Below are positions 35,253-43,814 of a DNA stretch of 45,767 nucleotides, piece after piece. Position numbers and translations under genes: made by a program. How positions within the stretch are numbered: the first letter of the stretch is position 1; each line of letters opens with the position of its first letter. Under the pieces are notes generated by a model. That model ran no database searches. It saw only the letters and a list, made by a program, of their open reading frames with translations, and was not told the DNA's origin. The stretch lies in contig CAJUGP010000015.1 of NCBI GenBank assembly GCA_910586365.1, positions 1 through 45,767 on the forward strand, given 5' to 3'. The DNA is from an uncultured Christensenella sp. (GTDB lineage Bacteria > Bacillota > Clostridia > Christensenellales > Borkfalkiaceae).

Positions 35253-35960
35253 TCATTCATATTTGTTAAACAAAATATTCTCGTATTCGCCGCTCTTGCA
35301 GTCGATCGCGCGGCAATAAAGCGAAATTTTATTCTCTTCGTTCAAGCTGTTCCAGATCTCTTCCGCAAACGCCTTGAAATCGGCGGGAAGAAAAACGCGC
35401 TCGGGTTCGCCCTCGAAGGAAGGCAGCGGATTCCCGTCGCTCTGATAGGTGTGGATAAAACGCCCCTCGCCCGCGATCGGCTCGAAGTCGAAGAAATAGC
35501 GGTTGCACGCCTTGCCCTCTTTGTCCGCGCTTTTGAGAATGGACATTTCATAACAGTATTTGCCGCCCGTATGCAGAATCGCGCTGATACGCGGCGTAAA
35601 GTTGGGGCTATCGGGTTCAAACGTGCGCTTGCGCAACGCATGGCGGAAGCACTTGCCCGCCTGCAAAGCCTGCTCGATCGTATCCGTTTGATCGCCGTTC
35701 GTCACGATCACGTCGCCGCCGACGACTTTGACGGGCGAATAGATGATAAGCGAAGGGTCTTTTACTTTGCTTTCGTCGTACGGCTTGGTCTTTAAGCCCT
35801 GCCCGTCCTCGACGAACACGCGGTTGCGGCTGTTTTCGCTTCTGCCCATGATGAAATAGGCGAACGCTGCCCTGCCGTCCCGGAGCTGCCCCACGATAAT
35901 TCCTCTGCCGGGATAGGCGTTGCCGCACAGTCTTTCCCGAATGCTCGTTGCGTTATTCAT
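35253..35960 (-). CDS. purO: IMP cyclohydrolase, PurO type
   Basis: 235 residues. The N-terminal YPGRGIIVGQLRDGRAAFAYFIMGRSENSRNRVF matches the PurO-type IMP cyclohydrolase, known first from archaea and unrelated to the cyclohydrolase domain of PurH. It closes FAICAR to IMP, the last step. It overlaps the purN end by 8 bp and the purH region begins beside its stop, so it is translated as part of the cluster. GGAGG precedes ATG 35960. Confidence 0.88.
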   Translation of the reverse strand: MNNATSIRERLCGNAYPGRGIIVGQLRDGRAAFAYFIMGRSENSRNRVFVEDGQGLKTKPYDESKVKDPSLIIYSPVKVVGGDVIVTNGDQTDTIEQALQAGKCFRHALRKRTFEPDSPNFTPRISAILHTGGKYCYEMSILKSADKEGKACNRYFFDFEPIAGEGRFIHTYQSDGNPLPSFEGEPERVFLPADFKAFAEEIWNSLNEENKISLYCRAIDCKSGEYENILFNKYE

Positions 35961-36567
35961 TGCTTTCCTCCGATAATTTTTTGCATACCGTTTCCACGGC
36001 TTCTGGCAGAATCACCCATTCCGCCTCGCGCATCACGCGTTTTTGCAGAAGCTCGGGCGTATCGCCTTCCCGCACTTCCACCGCTTTCTGCGCGATGATC
36101 GGTCCGCCGTCGCACACCTCGTTTACGTAATGCACGGTCGCGCCCGTCACCTTAACGCCGCGCGCAAGCACCGCTTCGTGCACGTGCAAACCGTACATGC
36201 CCTCGCCGCAGAAGCTCGGAATAAGCGCGGGGTGCACGTTTATGATCGCGTTTTCGTACGCTTTTACGAATTCTCCGCTCAGCACGGTCATAAATCCCGC
36301 CAACACGACGAGCTGCGCGCCGTACTCTGCAAGCAGCCGCATGATCTCTTGTTCGCGCGCCTTGCGGTCGGTGAAAATCTTTTTATCCGCGACGGCGGTT
36401 TTTACGCCGTTGCGCCGTGCGCGTTCGAGCGCGTAAGCCGTTTGACTGTCGCTCACGAGCAAGCCGACTTCGCCGTGCGCGATAAGCCCCGCTTCCTGCG
36501 CGTTGAGAATCGCCTGAAAATTCGTGCCGCCGCCCGAACAGAGGACGGCGATTTTTATTTTGTTCAT
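35953..36567 (-). CDS. purN: Phosphoribosylglycinamide formyltransferase 1
   Basis: 204 residues. VLCSGGGTNFQAIL at the N-terminus, INVHPALIPSFCGEGMYGLHVHEAVL holds the active His, and GATVHYVNEVCDGGPIIAQ holds the conserved Asp. It formylates GAR with 10-formyl-THF. It overlaps purM by four bases and purO by eight. Confidence 0.95.
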   Translation of the reverse strand: MNKIKIAVLCSGGGTNFQAILNAQEAGLIAHGEVGLLVSDSQTAYALERARRNGVKTAVADKKIFTDRKAREQEIMRLLAEYGAQLVVLAGFMTVLSGEFVKAYENAIINVHPALIPSFCGEGMYGLHVHEAVLARGVKVTGATVHYVNEVCDGGPIIAQKAVEVREGDTPELLQKRVMREAEWVILPEAVETVCKKLSEESNE

Positions 36568-37601
36568 ACCAATACCACGCCGTCGTCGCTCTTAATGATT
36601 TCGCCCAGAAGATAAGCGTCCTCGCCCTGCTCTTTCAAAATACGCAGCGCCGTTTGCGCGTCCTCTTTGGCAACCGTAACGCTCAGCCCCACGCCCATGT
36701 TGAAGGTGTTGAACATGTCGTGTTCGGAGATCTTGCCCGTCTTCTGAATGAGATCGAAAATAGGCAGGATTTTCACGTCGCTCTTTTTGATTTTGACGCC
36801 CAGCCCTTTGGGAACGGAACGGGGCATGTTTTCGTAAAATCCGCCGCCCGTGATATGCGAAACGCCCTTGACCTTGACTTTTTCAAAAAGCGCCAGCATG
36901 GACTTCACGTAGATCTTCGTCGGGGTAAGAAGCGTTTCGCCGAGCGACGCGCCGCCAAGCTCCTTTACGGGCGCGTTCAGATCGCAATGCTCGATATCGA
37001 ACACCTTTCTCACGAGCGAAAATCCGTTGGAATGCACGCCCGAAGAAGCGACTGCGATCACGACGTCGCCTTCCTTGACGGAATTTTTATCGAGCACGTT
37101 TTCTTTGTCCACCGCGCCGACCGTAAAGCCCGCCAAATCGTAATCGTATTCGGGCATCGTGCCGGGGTGCTCGGCGGTTTCGCCGCCGATGAGCGCGCAG
37201 CCCGCCTGCACGCAGCCCTCCGCCACGCCGCCCACAATCTCGGCGATGCGTTCGGGCACGTTCTTGCCGCAGGCGATATAGTCGAGGAAGAAAAGCGGCT
37301 TCGCGCCGCAGCAAATCACGTCGTTGACGCACATGGCGACGCAGTCGATGCCGATCGTGTCGTGTTTACCGAGCAAGATCGCCAAACGCAGCTTGGTGCC
37401 GACGCCGTCCGTTCCCGCCACGAGAACGGGGTTTTTCATGCCCGCGACGGGAAAGGGAAACAGTCCGCCGAATCCGCCGATATCCTCCATGCCTGCAGGC
37501 ATGGTGCGCCGCACGTGCTTTTTCATCAGCTCGACCGATTTATAGCCCGCGGTAATATCGACGCCGGCAACCTTATAACTTTCCGAAAAACTTTTTTCCA
37601 T
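36564..37601 (-). CDS. purM: Phosphoribosylformylglycinamidine cyclo-ligase
   Basis: 345 residues, normal length. GVDITAGYKSVELMKKHV, DGVGTKLRLA, NDVICCGAKPLFFLDY, GGETAEHPGTM and SSGVHSNGFSLVRKV are typical AIR synthetase motifs. It starts 7 bp after purF, with AAGGA upstream. Confidence 0.96.
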   Translation of the reverse strand: MEKSFSESYKVAGVDITAGYKSVELMKKHVRRTMPAGMEDIGGFGGLFPFPVAGMKNPVLVAGTDGVGTKLRLAILLGKHDTIGIDCVAMCVNDVICCGAKPLFFLDYIACGKNVPERIAEIVGGVAEGCVQAGCALIGGETAEHPGTMPEYDYDLAGFTVGAVDKENVLDKNSVKEGDVVIAVASSGVHSNGFSLVRKVFDIEHCDLNAPVKELGGASLGETLLTPTKIYVKSMLALFEKVKVKGVSHITGGGFYENMPRSVPKGLGVKIKKSDVKILPIFDLIQKTGKISEHDMFNTFNMGVGLSVTVAKEDAQTALRILKEQGEDAYLLGEIIKSDDGVVLV

Positions 37602-37608
37602 GTCGTGT

Positions 37609-39054
37609 TCAATCCTTTTTTTGAAATTTGGGGTTTTCGCTCAGCGGACGCTCGAAACGGCTCTTTTGCGGATTTTCGGGGACTTCGGTCGGATACGCGC
37701 CGTCGAAACAGGCGCAACAGAATCCGCTACCGTCGCCGCCCGAAACAAGCCCCGCATGGGCAAGATCGAGGTATCCCACCGAATCCGCGCCGATGATCTT
37801 TGCGATTTCCTCTTCCGAGTAGTGGCAGGCGATGAGGTTCTCGCGCGAATCGATGTCCGTGCCGTAGTAGCAGGGATTTAAGAACTTGGGCGCGGACGAA
37901 AGGAAGTGCACCTCTTTCGCGCCCGCGTCGCGCAGCTGTTTGACGATCGGGCGGCTCGTCGTGCCGCGGACAATCGAATCGTCTACGAGAATGACGCGTT
38001 TGCCGCGCACCGCCGAAGAAATGACGTTCAGCTTGATCTTTACCCTGTCTTCGCGCATTTTCTGATCGGGCGCGATAAACGTTCTGCCGATATATTTGTT
38101 TTTGAGGAATCCGATCCCGTACGGGATCCCCGATGCCTGCGAATAACCGAGCGCGGCGTCCAAGCCAGAATCGGGCACGCCGATGACGATATCCGCGTCG
38201 ATTTTATATTTTTCCGCCAGAAACGCGCCTGCGCGTTTGCGCGCGTCGTGCACGTAACAGCCGTCGATCTCGCTGTCGGGACGCGCCGTATAAAAGAACT
38301 CGAACACGCAAAGCGATTTTTTTCCGCCGCAGTGCGATTTATCGCTTTTCACGCCGTCTTTGGTGATTACGAGCATTTCGCCCGGTTCGATCTCGCGCAC
38401 GAGCTTCGCGCCGATCGCGTTGAGCGCGCACGATTCGGAAGCGACGATATGCGCGCCGTCCTCACGCACGCCGTAGCACAGCGGGCGGAATCCGTGCGGA
38501 TCGCGCACCGCAATAAGTTTGGTGGGCGACATCACGACGAGGGAATACGCGCCTTTGAGCCTATCCATCGCGCCGAGCACCGCCTCTTCGATCGAACGCG
38601 TTTTCACGCGCTCCTTCGTGATCGTATAGGCAATGACCTCGGTATCCGACGTCGTATGAAAGATACTTCCGTCGCTTTCAAGCTCCGAACGCAACTCGTA
38701 AGCGTTCGTCAGATTGCCGTTATGAGCGAGCGCCATGTTGCCTTTCAGATGATTGACGACGATGGGCTGCGCGTTTTCTCTGCCGCACATGCCCGTCGTG
38801 GAATAGCGCACGTGCCCGATCGCAAGCTCGCCTTCGCCGAGTTTTTTGAGCACGTCGGCTTTGAACACGTCGTTCACAAGCCCTTCGTCTTTATAACCCG
38901 TAAACACGCCGTCGCGGTTGACGACGATGCCGCAGGATTCCTGCCCGCGGTGCTGCAGCGCGAACAGCGCGTAATACGCCGTCGATGCGACCGCCTGCGT
39001 TTCGGGCGCAAAAATGCCGAATACGCCGCACTCCTCATGGATATGTCCCGTCAT
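37609..39054 (-). CDS. purF: Amidophosphoribosyltransferase
   Basis: 481 residues from ATG 39054 (GGGAGA upstream). A short propeptide MTGHIHEE precedes CGVFGIF, where Cys becomes the catalytic N-terminal residue after cleavage. The PRPP loop is VILVDDSIVRGTTSR. Cys residues later in the protein (CYYGTDIDSRENLIAC, FCCACFDGAYP) fit the Fe-S cluster type of Bacillus-like PurF. First committed step of purine synthesis. A longer upstream frame lies inside purC and is not supported. Confidence 0.95.
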   Translation of the reverse strand: MTGHIHEECGVFGIFAPETQAVASTAYYALFALQHRGQESCGIVVNRDGVFTGYKDEGLVNDVFKADVLKKLGEGELAIGHVRYSTTGMCGRENAQPIVVNHLKGNMALAHNGNLTNAYELRSELESDGSIFHTTSDTEVIAYTITKERVKTRSIEEAVLGAMDRLKGAYSLVVMSPTKLIAVRDPHGFRPLCYGVREDGAHIVASESCALNAIGAKLVREIEPGEMLVITKDGVKSDKSHCGGKKSLCVFEFFYTARPDSEIDGCYVHDARKRAGAFLAEKYKIDADIVIGVPDSGLDAALGYSQASGIPYGIGFLKNKYIGRTFIAPDQKMREDRVKIKLNVISSAVRGKRVILVDDSIVRGTTSRPIVKQLRDAGAKEVHFLSSAPKFLNPCYYGTDIDSRENLIACHYSEEEIAKIIGADSVGYLDLAHAGLVSGGDGSGFCCACFDGAYPTEVPENPQKSRFERPLSENPKFQKKD

Positions 39055-39055
39055 A

Positions 39056-39769
39056 TTATTCTCCCGTGGTAACGCGCTTGAAAATTTCCCTGTATGCGTC
39101 CTCGACCCCGCCCATGTCGCGGCGGAAACGGTCTTTATCGAGTTTTTCGCCCGTCTCAGCGTCCCAGAAACGGCAGGTATCGGGCGAGATTTCGTCGGCA
39201 AGCACGATCGAGCCGTCGCTCAGTTTCCCGAATTCGAGCTTGAAGTCGATAAGCCGCACGCCGAGTTTGAGGAAGTACTCTTTGAGCACTTCGTTTACCT
39301 TGAAAGCATATTTTTTGATCGTCTCGATCTCTTCCGCCGTAGCGAGTTTGAGCGCGAGCGCGTGGTAATCGTTGATAAGCGGATCGTCGAGCGCGTCGCA
39401 CTTGTACGAAAATTCGATCGTCGGCTGCTCGAACACGATGCCCTCTTCCACGCCGTAGCGCTTTGCGAACGAGCCGGCGGAAACGTTGCGGATAATCACT
39501 TCGAGCGGAACGATGCTCACTTTTTTCACGAGCGTGTCGCGGTCGGAAAGCTCTTCCACGAAATGGGTGGGAACGCCGTGCTTTTCCAAAAGCTGCATCA
39601 TCATGTTCGACATGCGGTTATTGACGACGCCCTTTCCGACAATCGTCCCTTTCTTCGCGCCGTTAAACGCCGTCGCGTCGTCTTTGTACGAAACGATGCA
39701 CAAATCGGCGTTCGCCGTCGCGTATACCTTCTTCGCCTTGCCCTCGTAAAGCTGAACCGTCTTTTCCAT
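39056..39769 (-). CDS. purC: SAICAR synthetase
   Basis: 237 residues. LYEGKAKKVYAT, IIRNVSAGSFAKRYG, KLGVRLIDFKLEFG and LADEISPDTCRFWD are conserved family features. ATG 39769 has AAGG upstream. It joins aspartate to CAIR. purB, which acts next, is not in the window. Confidence 0.96.
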   Translation of the reverse strand: MEKTVQLYEGKAKKVYATANADLCIVSYKDDATAFNGAKKGTIVGKGVVNNRMSNMMMQLLEKHGVPTHFVEELSDRDTLVKKVSIVPLEVIIRNVSAGSFAKRYGVEEGIVFEQPTIEFSYKCDALDDPLINDYHALALKLATAEEIETIKKYAFKVNEVLKEYFLKLGVRLIDFKLEFGKLSDGSIVLADEISPDTCRFWDAETGEKLDKDRFRRDMGGVEDAYREIFKRVTTGE

Positions 39770-39782
39770 TTTGTTACCTTCC

Positions 39783-40274
39783 TTATAAATGATATTTCGC
39801 GGAAATTTCCGCGTCTTTTGCAAGTACCTTTTTCGCCGCCGCCTCGCGCGCGGAGAAGAGCCTGTCCGCAAGCGATTTATCGCTCACTGCCAAAATCTGC
39901 ACGGCAAGCAGCGCGGCGTTCTGCGCGCCGTCGATCGCCACCGTCGCCACGGGAATGCCGGAGGGCATCTGCACCGTCGACAAAAGCGCGTCCAACCCGT
40001 CGAGCGTGGAGCTTTTCACGGGGATCCCAATCACGGGCAGCGTGGTGTTCGCCGCGATCGCGCCCGCAAGATGAGCGGCTTTGCCCGCCGCGCAGATCAC
40101 CGCGCCGAATCCGTTCTCCCGCGCGTTTTGCGCAAAAGAGCGCGCCTCATCGGGCGTTCTGTGCGCCGAAAGCACGCGCACCTCGAAGGGTACGCCGTAT
40201 TCCCGAAAAACCGAGAACGCCTTTTCTACGACGGGAAGATCGCTGTCGCTTCCCATAATTACCGCAACTTTCAT
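39783..40274 (-). CDS. purE: N5-carboxyaminoimidazole ribonucleotide mutase
   Basis: 163 residues. MGSDSDLPVVEKA, VLSAHRTPDEA, CAAGKAAHLAGAIA and PVKSSTLDGLDALLS are PurE signatures. First gene of the operon; GGAGG lies six bases before ATG 40274. No purK neighbour is present, so it could be used with a distant PurK or be a class II enzyme; this is not decided. Confidence 0.95.
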   Translation of the reverse strand: MKVAVIMGSDSDLPVVEKAFSVFREYGVPFEVRVLSAHRTPDEARSFAQNARENGFGAVICAAGKAAHLAGAIAANTTLPVIGIPVKSSTLDGLDALLSTVQMPSGIPVATVAIDGAQNAALLAVQILAVSDKSLADRLFSAREAAAKKVLAKDAEISAKYHL

Positions 40275-40284
40275 TTCTGCCTCC

Positions 40285-40326
40285 AAAAATAAAAAGGCAG
40301 TTTCTTCCTATGCGGAAAAAACTGCC
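40285..40326 (-). terminator. Intrinsic terminator in the purE leader (attenuator candidate)
   Basis: Hairpin with GGCAGTTT/AAACTGCC outer stem and an inner TTCC/GGAA stem (40296-40326), then UUUUUAUUUUU on the minus strand (from 40285-40295). It lies between the pur promoter and the purE ribosome site, so the operon must be controlled by read-through. Confidence 0.85.
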
Positions 40327-40382
40327 CGCTTAAACGTGCTTTTATCCCCGAAATTTCTGCGTCGACAAACCCTTTCGTTCAT
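40327..40382 (-). promoter_or_regulatory. 5' leader before the pur attenuator; class not identified
   Basis: About 55 nt of leader upstream of the terminator. It does not match the purine-riboswitch core as I read it, and I did not find a full antiterminator pairing by eye. A protein or another ligand could act here. Confidence 0.4.
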
Positions 40383-40388
40383 ATAAAT

Positions 40389-40418
40389 ATTATAACAAAT
40401 ACTTTCCCCGCAAGTCAA
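40389..40418 (-). promoter_or_regulatory. Promoter of the purine operon
   Basis: TTGACT (40413-40418), 18 nt spacer, and TGTTATAAT, an extended -10 with TATAAT at 40389-40394. Predicted start near 40382 gives a leader of about 108 nt. Confidence 0.85.
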
Positions 40419-40450
40419 GCGTTCAAAAGCCGATTTTCAAGGGATTTCGT

Positions 40451-41173
40451 CTATATTTTTTCTCTTGCTCCGTCGCTGTCGTAAATCTCGGTCAATGTGA
40501 ATTTGGTCTTGTCGCACGAAGTGAGATAATACTCCGCGCCCCCCTTTTCGCTGCGTAGAGGGAAATATCCGCCGCCGTGCAGATGCCCGAACACCACTTT
40601 ATCGACGTTGTTTTCCTCGAAAAGCTGTGTGAATAGCGTATCTTCCCGCCGTACGGAAAAGGGCGGATAATGAATGAGCGCGATGAGCAAATCGCCTTCG
40701 CGGCGCACCTTTTTCACCTCGGCAAACGCAAGGCGAAACCGCTCCGCCTCTCTGAGATAAAGCGTCATGTCGTGTTCTTGAAAATCGGCGCTGCCGGGGC
40801 ACGTCCAGCCGCGCGAACCCGCGATTACGACGTTTTCGATCCGCACGCAGTCGTTCTGCAAAAATGTAAAGGTCGGATCGGGCGCGAGCGAACGGATCTT
40901 CGTGATCCCGCTCCACCAAAAATCGTGATTGCCGCGGATAAAAACCTTGCGCCCCTTCAAGGGCGCGAGCGACGCAACGTCGTACATGCCCTCTTCGGTT
41001 TTCATTCCCCACGAAGTATCGCCGCCGATCAAAACGACGTCGTCGTCCGTCACCTTCTTCTCCCAATCAGCTTTTATTTTCGAAAAATGCCCTTCCCATT
41101 CCGCCCCGAACACGTCCATGGGCTTGTCCGACGTTCCCGAAAGATGCAAATCGCTTATGGCGTAAACTTTCAT
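40451..41173 (-). CDS. Metallophosphoesterase family protein
   Basis: 240 residues. The calcineurin-like motif set is clear: ISDLHLSG, VVLIGGDTSWG, IRGNHDFWW, IHYPPF, and VFGHLHGGG. Such proteins are metal-dependent hydrolases of phosphoesters; substrate is unknown. ATG 41173 is preceded by no Shine-Dalgarno site; the -10 element ends nine bases upstream, so the transcript may be nearly leaderless. Confidence 0.88.
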   Translation of the reverse strand: MKVYAISDLHLSGTSDKPMDVFGAEWEGHFSKIKADWEKKVTDDDVVLIGGDTSWGMKTEEGMYDVASLAPLKGRKVFIRGNHDFWWSGITKIRSLAPDPTFTFLQNDCVRIENVVIAGSRGWTCPGSADFQEHDMTLYLREAERFRLAFAEVKKVRREGDLLIALIHYPPFSVRREDTLFTQLFEENNVDKVVFGHLHGGGYFPLRSEKGGAEYYLTSCDKTKFTLTEIYDSDGAREKI

Positions 41174-41182
41174 AACGGGCAG

Positions 41183-41211
41183 ATTATAACACGTTTGCGC
41201 GCGGATGTAAA
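41183..41211 (-). promoter_or_regulatory. Promoter of the metallophosphoesterase gene
   Basis: TTTACA (41206-41211), 17 nt spacer, TGTTATAAT with TATAAT at 41183-41188. Predicted start is 2-4 bases before the ATG. Confidence 0.75.
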
Positions 41212-41383
41212 GTAAAACGCGCCGTCCCTTCGGATCGCACGCTTTTTCATGCATTTTATTCCTGCAAGCCTTCGCTATTATGAAGTATTATTGAAGCTAC
41301 CGTACCGCTTCCTTTCAAATATGCCAACCTTAGGCGACACGAGCACGAAAGCGAAATTGCGGACGCAGGACGCGAAGCACGAA

Positions 41384-41414
41384 AAAAGCCCTTGCAACTT
41401 CTTGCAAGGGCTTT

Positions 41415-41415
<1 letters not shown>
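41384..41415 (-). terminator. Terminator of tRNA-Thr
   Basis: A 14 bp stem (41384-41397 with 41402-41415), loop CTTC, then a U-run on the minus strand. It starts at the last base of the tRNA. Confidence 0.9.
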
Positions 41416-41490
<75 letters not shown>

Positions 41491-41561
41491 ATGCTCGATA
41501 TTTATGAAACATTCGTCAATCGTTCAAGAATGCGCCGCAACGACGATTCTTAACAAAATGT

Positions 41562-41590
41562 AGTATATAAAATCTCCTCGAATTCGTCAA
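41562..41590 (-). promoter_or_regulatory. Promoter of tRNA-Thr
   Basis: TTGACG (41585-41590), 17 nt spacer, TATACT (41562-41567). Predicted start is about 65 bases before the mature tRNA 5' end. Confidence 0.75.
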
Positions 41591-41639
41591 GCAAAAATAA
41601 CGAGTTTTCAAATAATTCTTATTATTTTTCAAAGAGGTA

Positions 41640-41667
41640 TTGCTTTTTTGCAACTTTTCGTTATAAT
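41640..41667 (+). promoter_or_regulatory. Promoter of the EF-G-like gene
   Basis: TTGCTT (41640-41645), 16 nt spacer, TATAAT (41662-41667). The region 41491-41735 otherwise contains only the divergent tRNA promoter and leader. Confidence 0.65.
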
Positions 41668-41735
41668 GAAAGAGTAGTAAACTTTATCGCACACCGCAAA
41701 TAAGGTTTCAAAATTCAGATAAGGGGTTAAAAATT

Positions 41736-43778
41736 ATGAGCATATCGGCAAAGGACATCCGGAACGTCGCCATCGTGGGACACAGCGGCGAAGGCAAAAC
41801 CACGCTTACCGAGGCGATTCTATTTAACAGCGGCGCGATCGAGCGCATGGGTTCCGCGGCGGCGGGCACAACCGTTTCCGATTACGACGAACAGGAAATT
41901 TCCCGTAAAATGTCCGTTTCCCTTTCGGTCGCCTACACTTCTTGGAAAGACGTAAAACTCAATCTGTTAGACGTTCCCGGATTTTACGACTTCGAGGGAG
42001 AAGCGAACGAAGCGATGCGCGCCTGCGGCTGCGCCGTCGTAGTGACGGGCGCGAACGGAAACGTGAGCGTAGGCGCGGAAAAGGCGATCGCCATGTGTTT
42101 GAAGGCGAAAAAACCGCTTATCATTTTCATCAACGGCATGGATAAGGAAAACGCCGACTATCCCGGCACAATACGCGCGTTACACGACAAGTATAAAGGA
42201 AAAATCGCCCCCATTCAGATTCCCATCATGGAAGGCAGCAAGATGACGGGCAACGTCAACGCGCTCACCTGCAAGGCGTACCGTTTCACGAACACGGGCG
42301 CCGAGGAAATTCCCATTCCCGAAACGTATCAGCGCGAATACGACGTCATGCAGCACCAGCTCATGGAAACCGCTGCCGAAAGCGACGACGTACTGCTTGA
42401 AAAATACTTTGAAGACGGCTTCCTTTCCAAAGAGGATACCATTCACGGCATTCGTAAAGGCATTTTTGAAATCGGCGTAATCCCCGTTATGGCAGGCAGC
42501 GCGCTGCAAAACAAAGGCGTGATCAACCTCATGAACGAAATCGTGAAGTATATGCCCGAAGCCGCCGAACGCCACGATCTGCCCGCAAAAGATCTGAAAA
42601 ACGATATCGTAACGGGTATCGCCTGCGACGAAGAAGGTCCGTTCTGCGCCCAGATCTTCAAAACGGCAGTCGATCCTTTCGTCGGAAAAATGAACTACCT
42701 GCGCGTCTGCCGCGGCAAGCTCAAATCGGGCATGCGCGTTTACAACCCCAACACCGATACCGTGGAAAACATCGGGACGCTTTATCTCGTACGCGGAAAA
42801 AAACTCGACGCCGTTTCCGAGCTGAGCGCGGGCGATATCGGCGCGATCGCAAAACTCACCGACACGGGCACGGGCGATACGCTTTGCACCGAAAGCCACC
42901 CCGTACAATTCGACCCCATCCCCTTCCCCAAGCCCGTCCTCTTTATGGCGGCTTACGCGCAGGTGCGCGGCGCGGAAGATAAGGTATTCACGGGGCTTGC
43001 CCGTCTTGCGGAAGAAGACAAGAGCTTTTCCATTACGAAAAACACCGATACGGGCGAAACGCTCGTCGGCGGTCAAGGCGAAGTCCACCTCGACGTTATC
43101 CGCAAAAAGCTGAAAACAAAGTTCTCCGCGGACGCTGAATTCCGCACGCCGCAGATCGCCTATAAGGAAACCATCCTCGGCAAATCGACCGCCGAAGGCA
43201 AATATAAAAAACAGACGGGCGGACACGGACAGTACGGACATTGCAAAATGCGCTTCGAGCACAGCGACAAAGATTTTGAGTTTGCGGAAGAGGTTGTGGG
43301 CGGAACGGTGCCGAAACAGTATATTCCCGCCGTGGAAAAGGGCATCACCGAATGTCTGCCTCACGGCGTGTTGGCGGGATACCCCGTGATCCGCTTGAAA
43401 GCAATCTTATTTGACGGCAGCTACCACCCCGTCGATTCGTCGGAAGCGGCGTTCAAATCGGCGGCGGAGATCGCCTTTAAGGAAGGCATGAAAAACGCGA
43501 ACCCCGTACTGCTCGAACCCGTTTCGCGCCTGCGCATCAGCGTGCCCGAACAGTACGTCGGCGACGTTATGGGCGACCTCAACAAACGCAGAGGACGCAT
43601 TATCGGCATGGATACGCAGGAAAACATGCAGATCGTCACGGCGGAAGCGCCGCAGGGCGAACTGCTCACCTATGCCACCGCGCTGCGGTCGATGACGCAG
43701 GGACGCGGAAAATTTTCCGAAACGTTCGCCCGTTACGAACAGGCGCCCGAAAGCGTTTTGCAGGCAATCAAACAATAA
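41736..43778 (+). CDS. EF-G-like translational GTPase (paralogue type)
   Basis: 680 residues. G1 is GHSGEGKTT (residues 15-23); G3 is DVPGF in place of the DTPGH usual for canonical EF-G; G4 is NGMDKE in place of NKMD. Domains II-V follow the EF-G order, including VGGQGEVHLDVI and GRIIGMDTQENMQIVTAEAP. The G3 change, the GHSGEGKT loop, and length point to the EF-G-like second family (often named fusA2), not the housekeeping factor. Its role is not established. AAGGGG lies nine bases before the ATG. It is a single-gene unit between terminator and tRNA. Confidence 0.9.
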   Translation: MSISAKDIRNVAIVGHSGEGKTTLTEAILFNSGAIERMGSAAAGTTVSDYDEQEISRKMSVSLSVAYTSWKDVKLNLLDVPGFYDFEGEANEAMRACGCAVVVTGANGNVSVGAEKAIAMCLKAKKPLIIFINGMDKENADYPGTIRALHDKYKGKIAPIQIPIMEGSKMTGNVNALTCKAYRFTNTGAEEIPIPETYQREYDVMQHQLMETAAESDDVLLEKYFEDGFLSKEDTIHGIRKGIFEIGVIPVMAGSALQNKGVINLMNEIVKYMPEAAERHDLPAKDLKNDIVTGIACDEEGPFCAQIFKTAVDPFVGKMNYLRVCRGKLKSGMRVYNPNTDTVENIGTLYLVRGKKLDAVSELSAGDIGAIAKLTDTGTGDTLCTESHPVQFDPIPFPKPVLFMAAYAQVRGAEDKVFTGLARLAEEDKSFSITKNTDTGETLVGGQGEVHLDVIRKKLKTKFSADAEFRTPQIAYKETILGKSTAEGKYKKQTGGHGQYGHCKMRFEHSDKDFEFAEEVVGGTVPKQYIPAVEKGITECLPHGVLAGYPVIRLKAILFDGSYHPVDSSEAAFKSAAEIAFKEGMKNANPVLLEPVSRLRISVPEQYVGDVMGDLNKRRGRIIGMDTQENMQIVTAEAPQGELLTYATALRSMTQGRGKFSETFARYEQAPESVLQAIKQ

Positions 43779-43781
43779 TCG

Positions 43782-43814
43782 AAAAAACGCCCCCTTTGAA
43801 AGGGGCGTTTTTTT
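43782..43814. terminator. Bidirectional terminator between the EF-G-like gene and ppa
   Basis: Stem CGCCCC/GGGGCG flanked by an A-run on the left and T-run on the right, so it can stop transcription from both sides. Confidence 0.88.

Noticed and set aside
36654..39072. Two long plus-strand frames opposite purM and purF
   Set aside because: They are antisense to clear enzymes and show no family pattern or ribosome site.
40327..40382. Purine, ZTP, THF or ykkC-type riboswitch
   Set aside because: I could not place the conserved cores by eye; left as unclassified.
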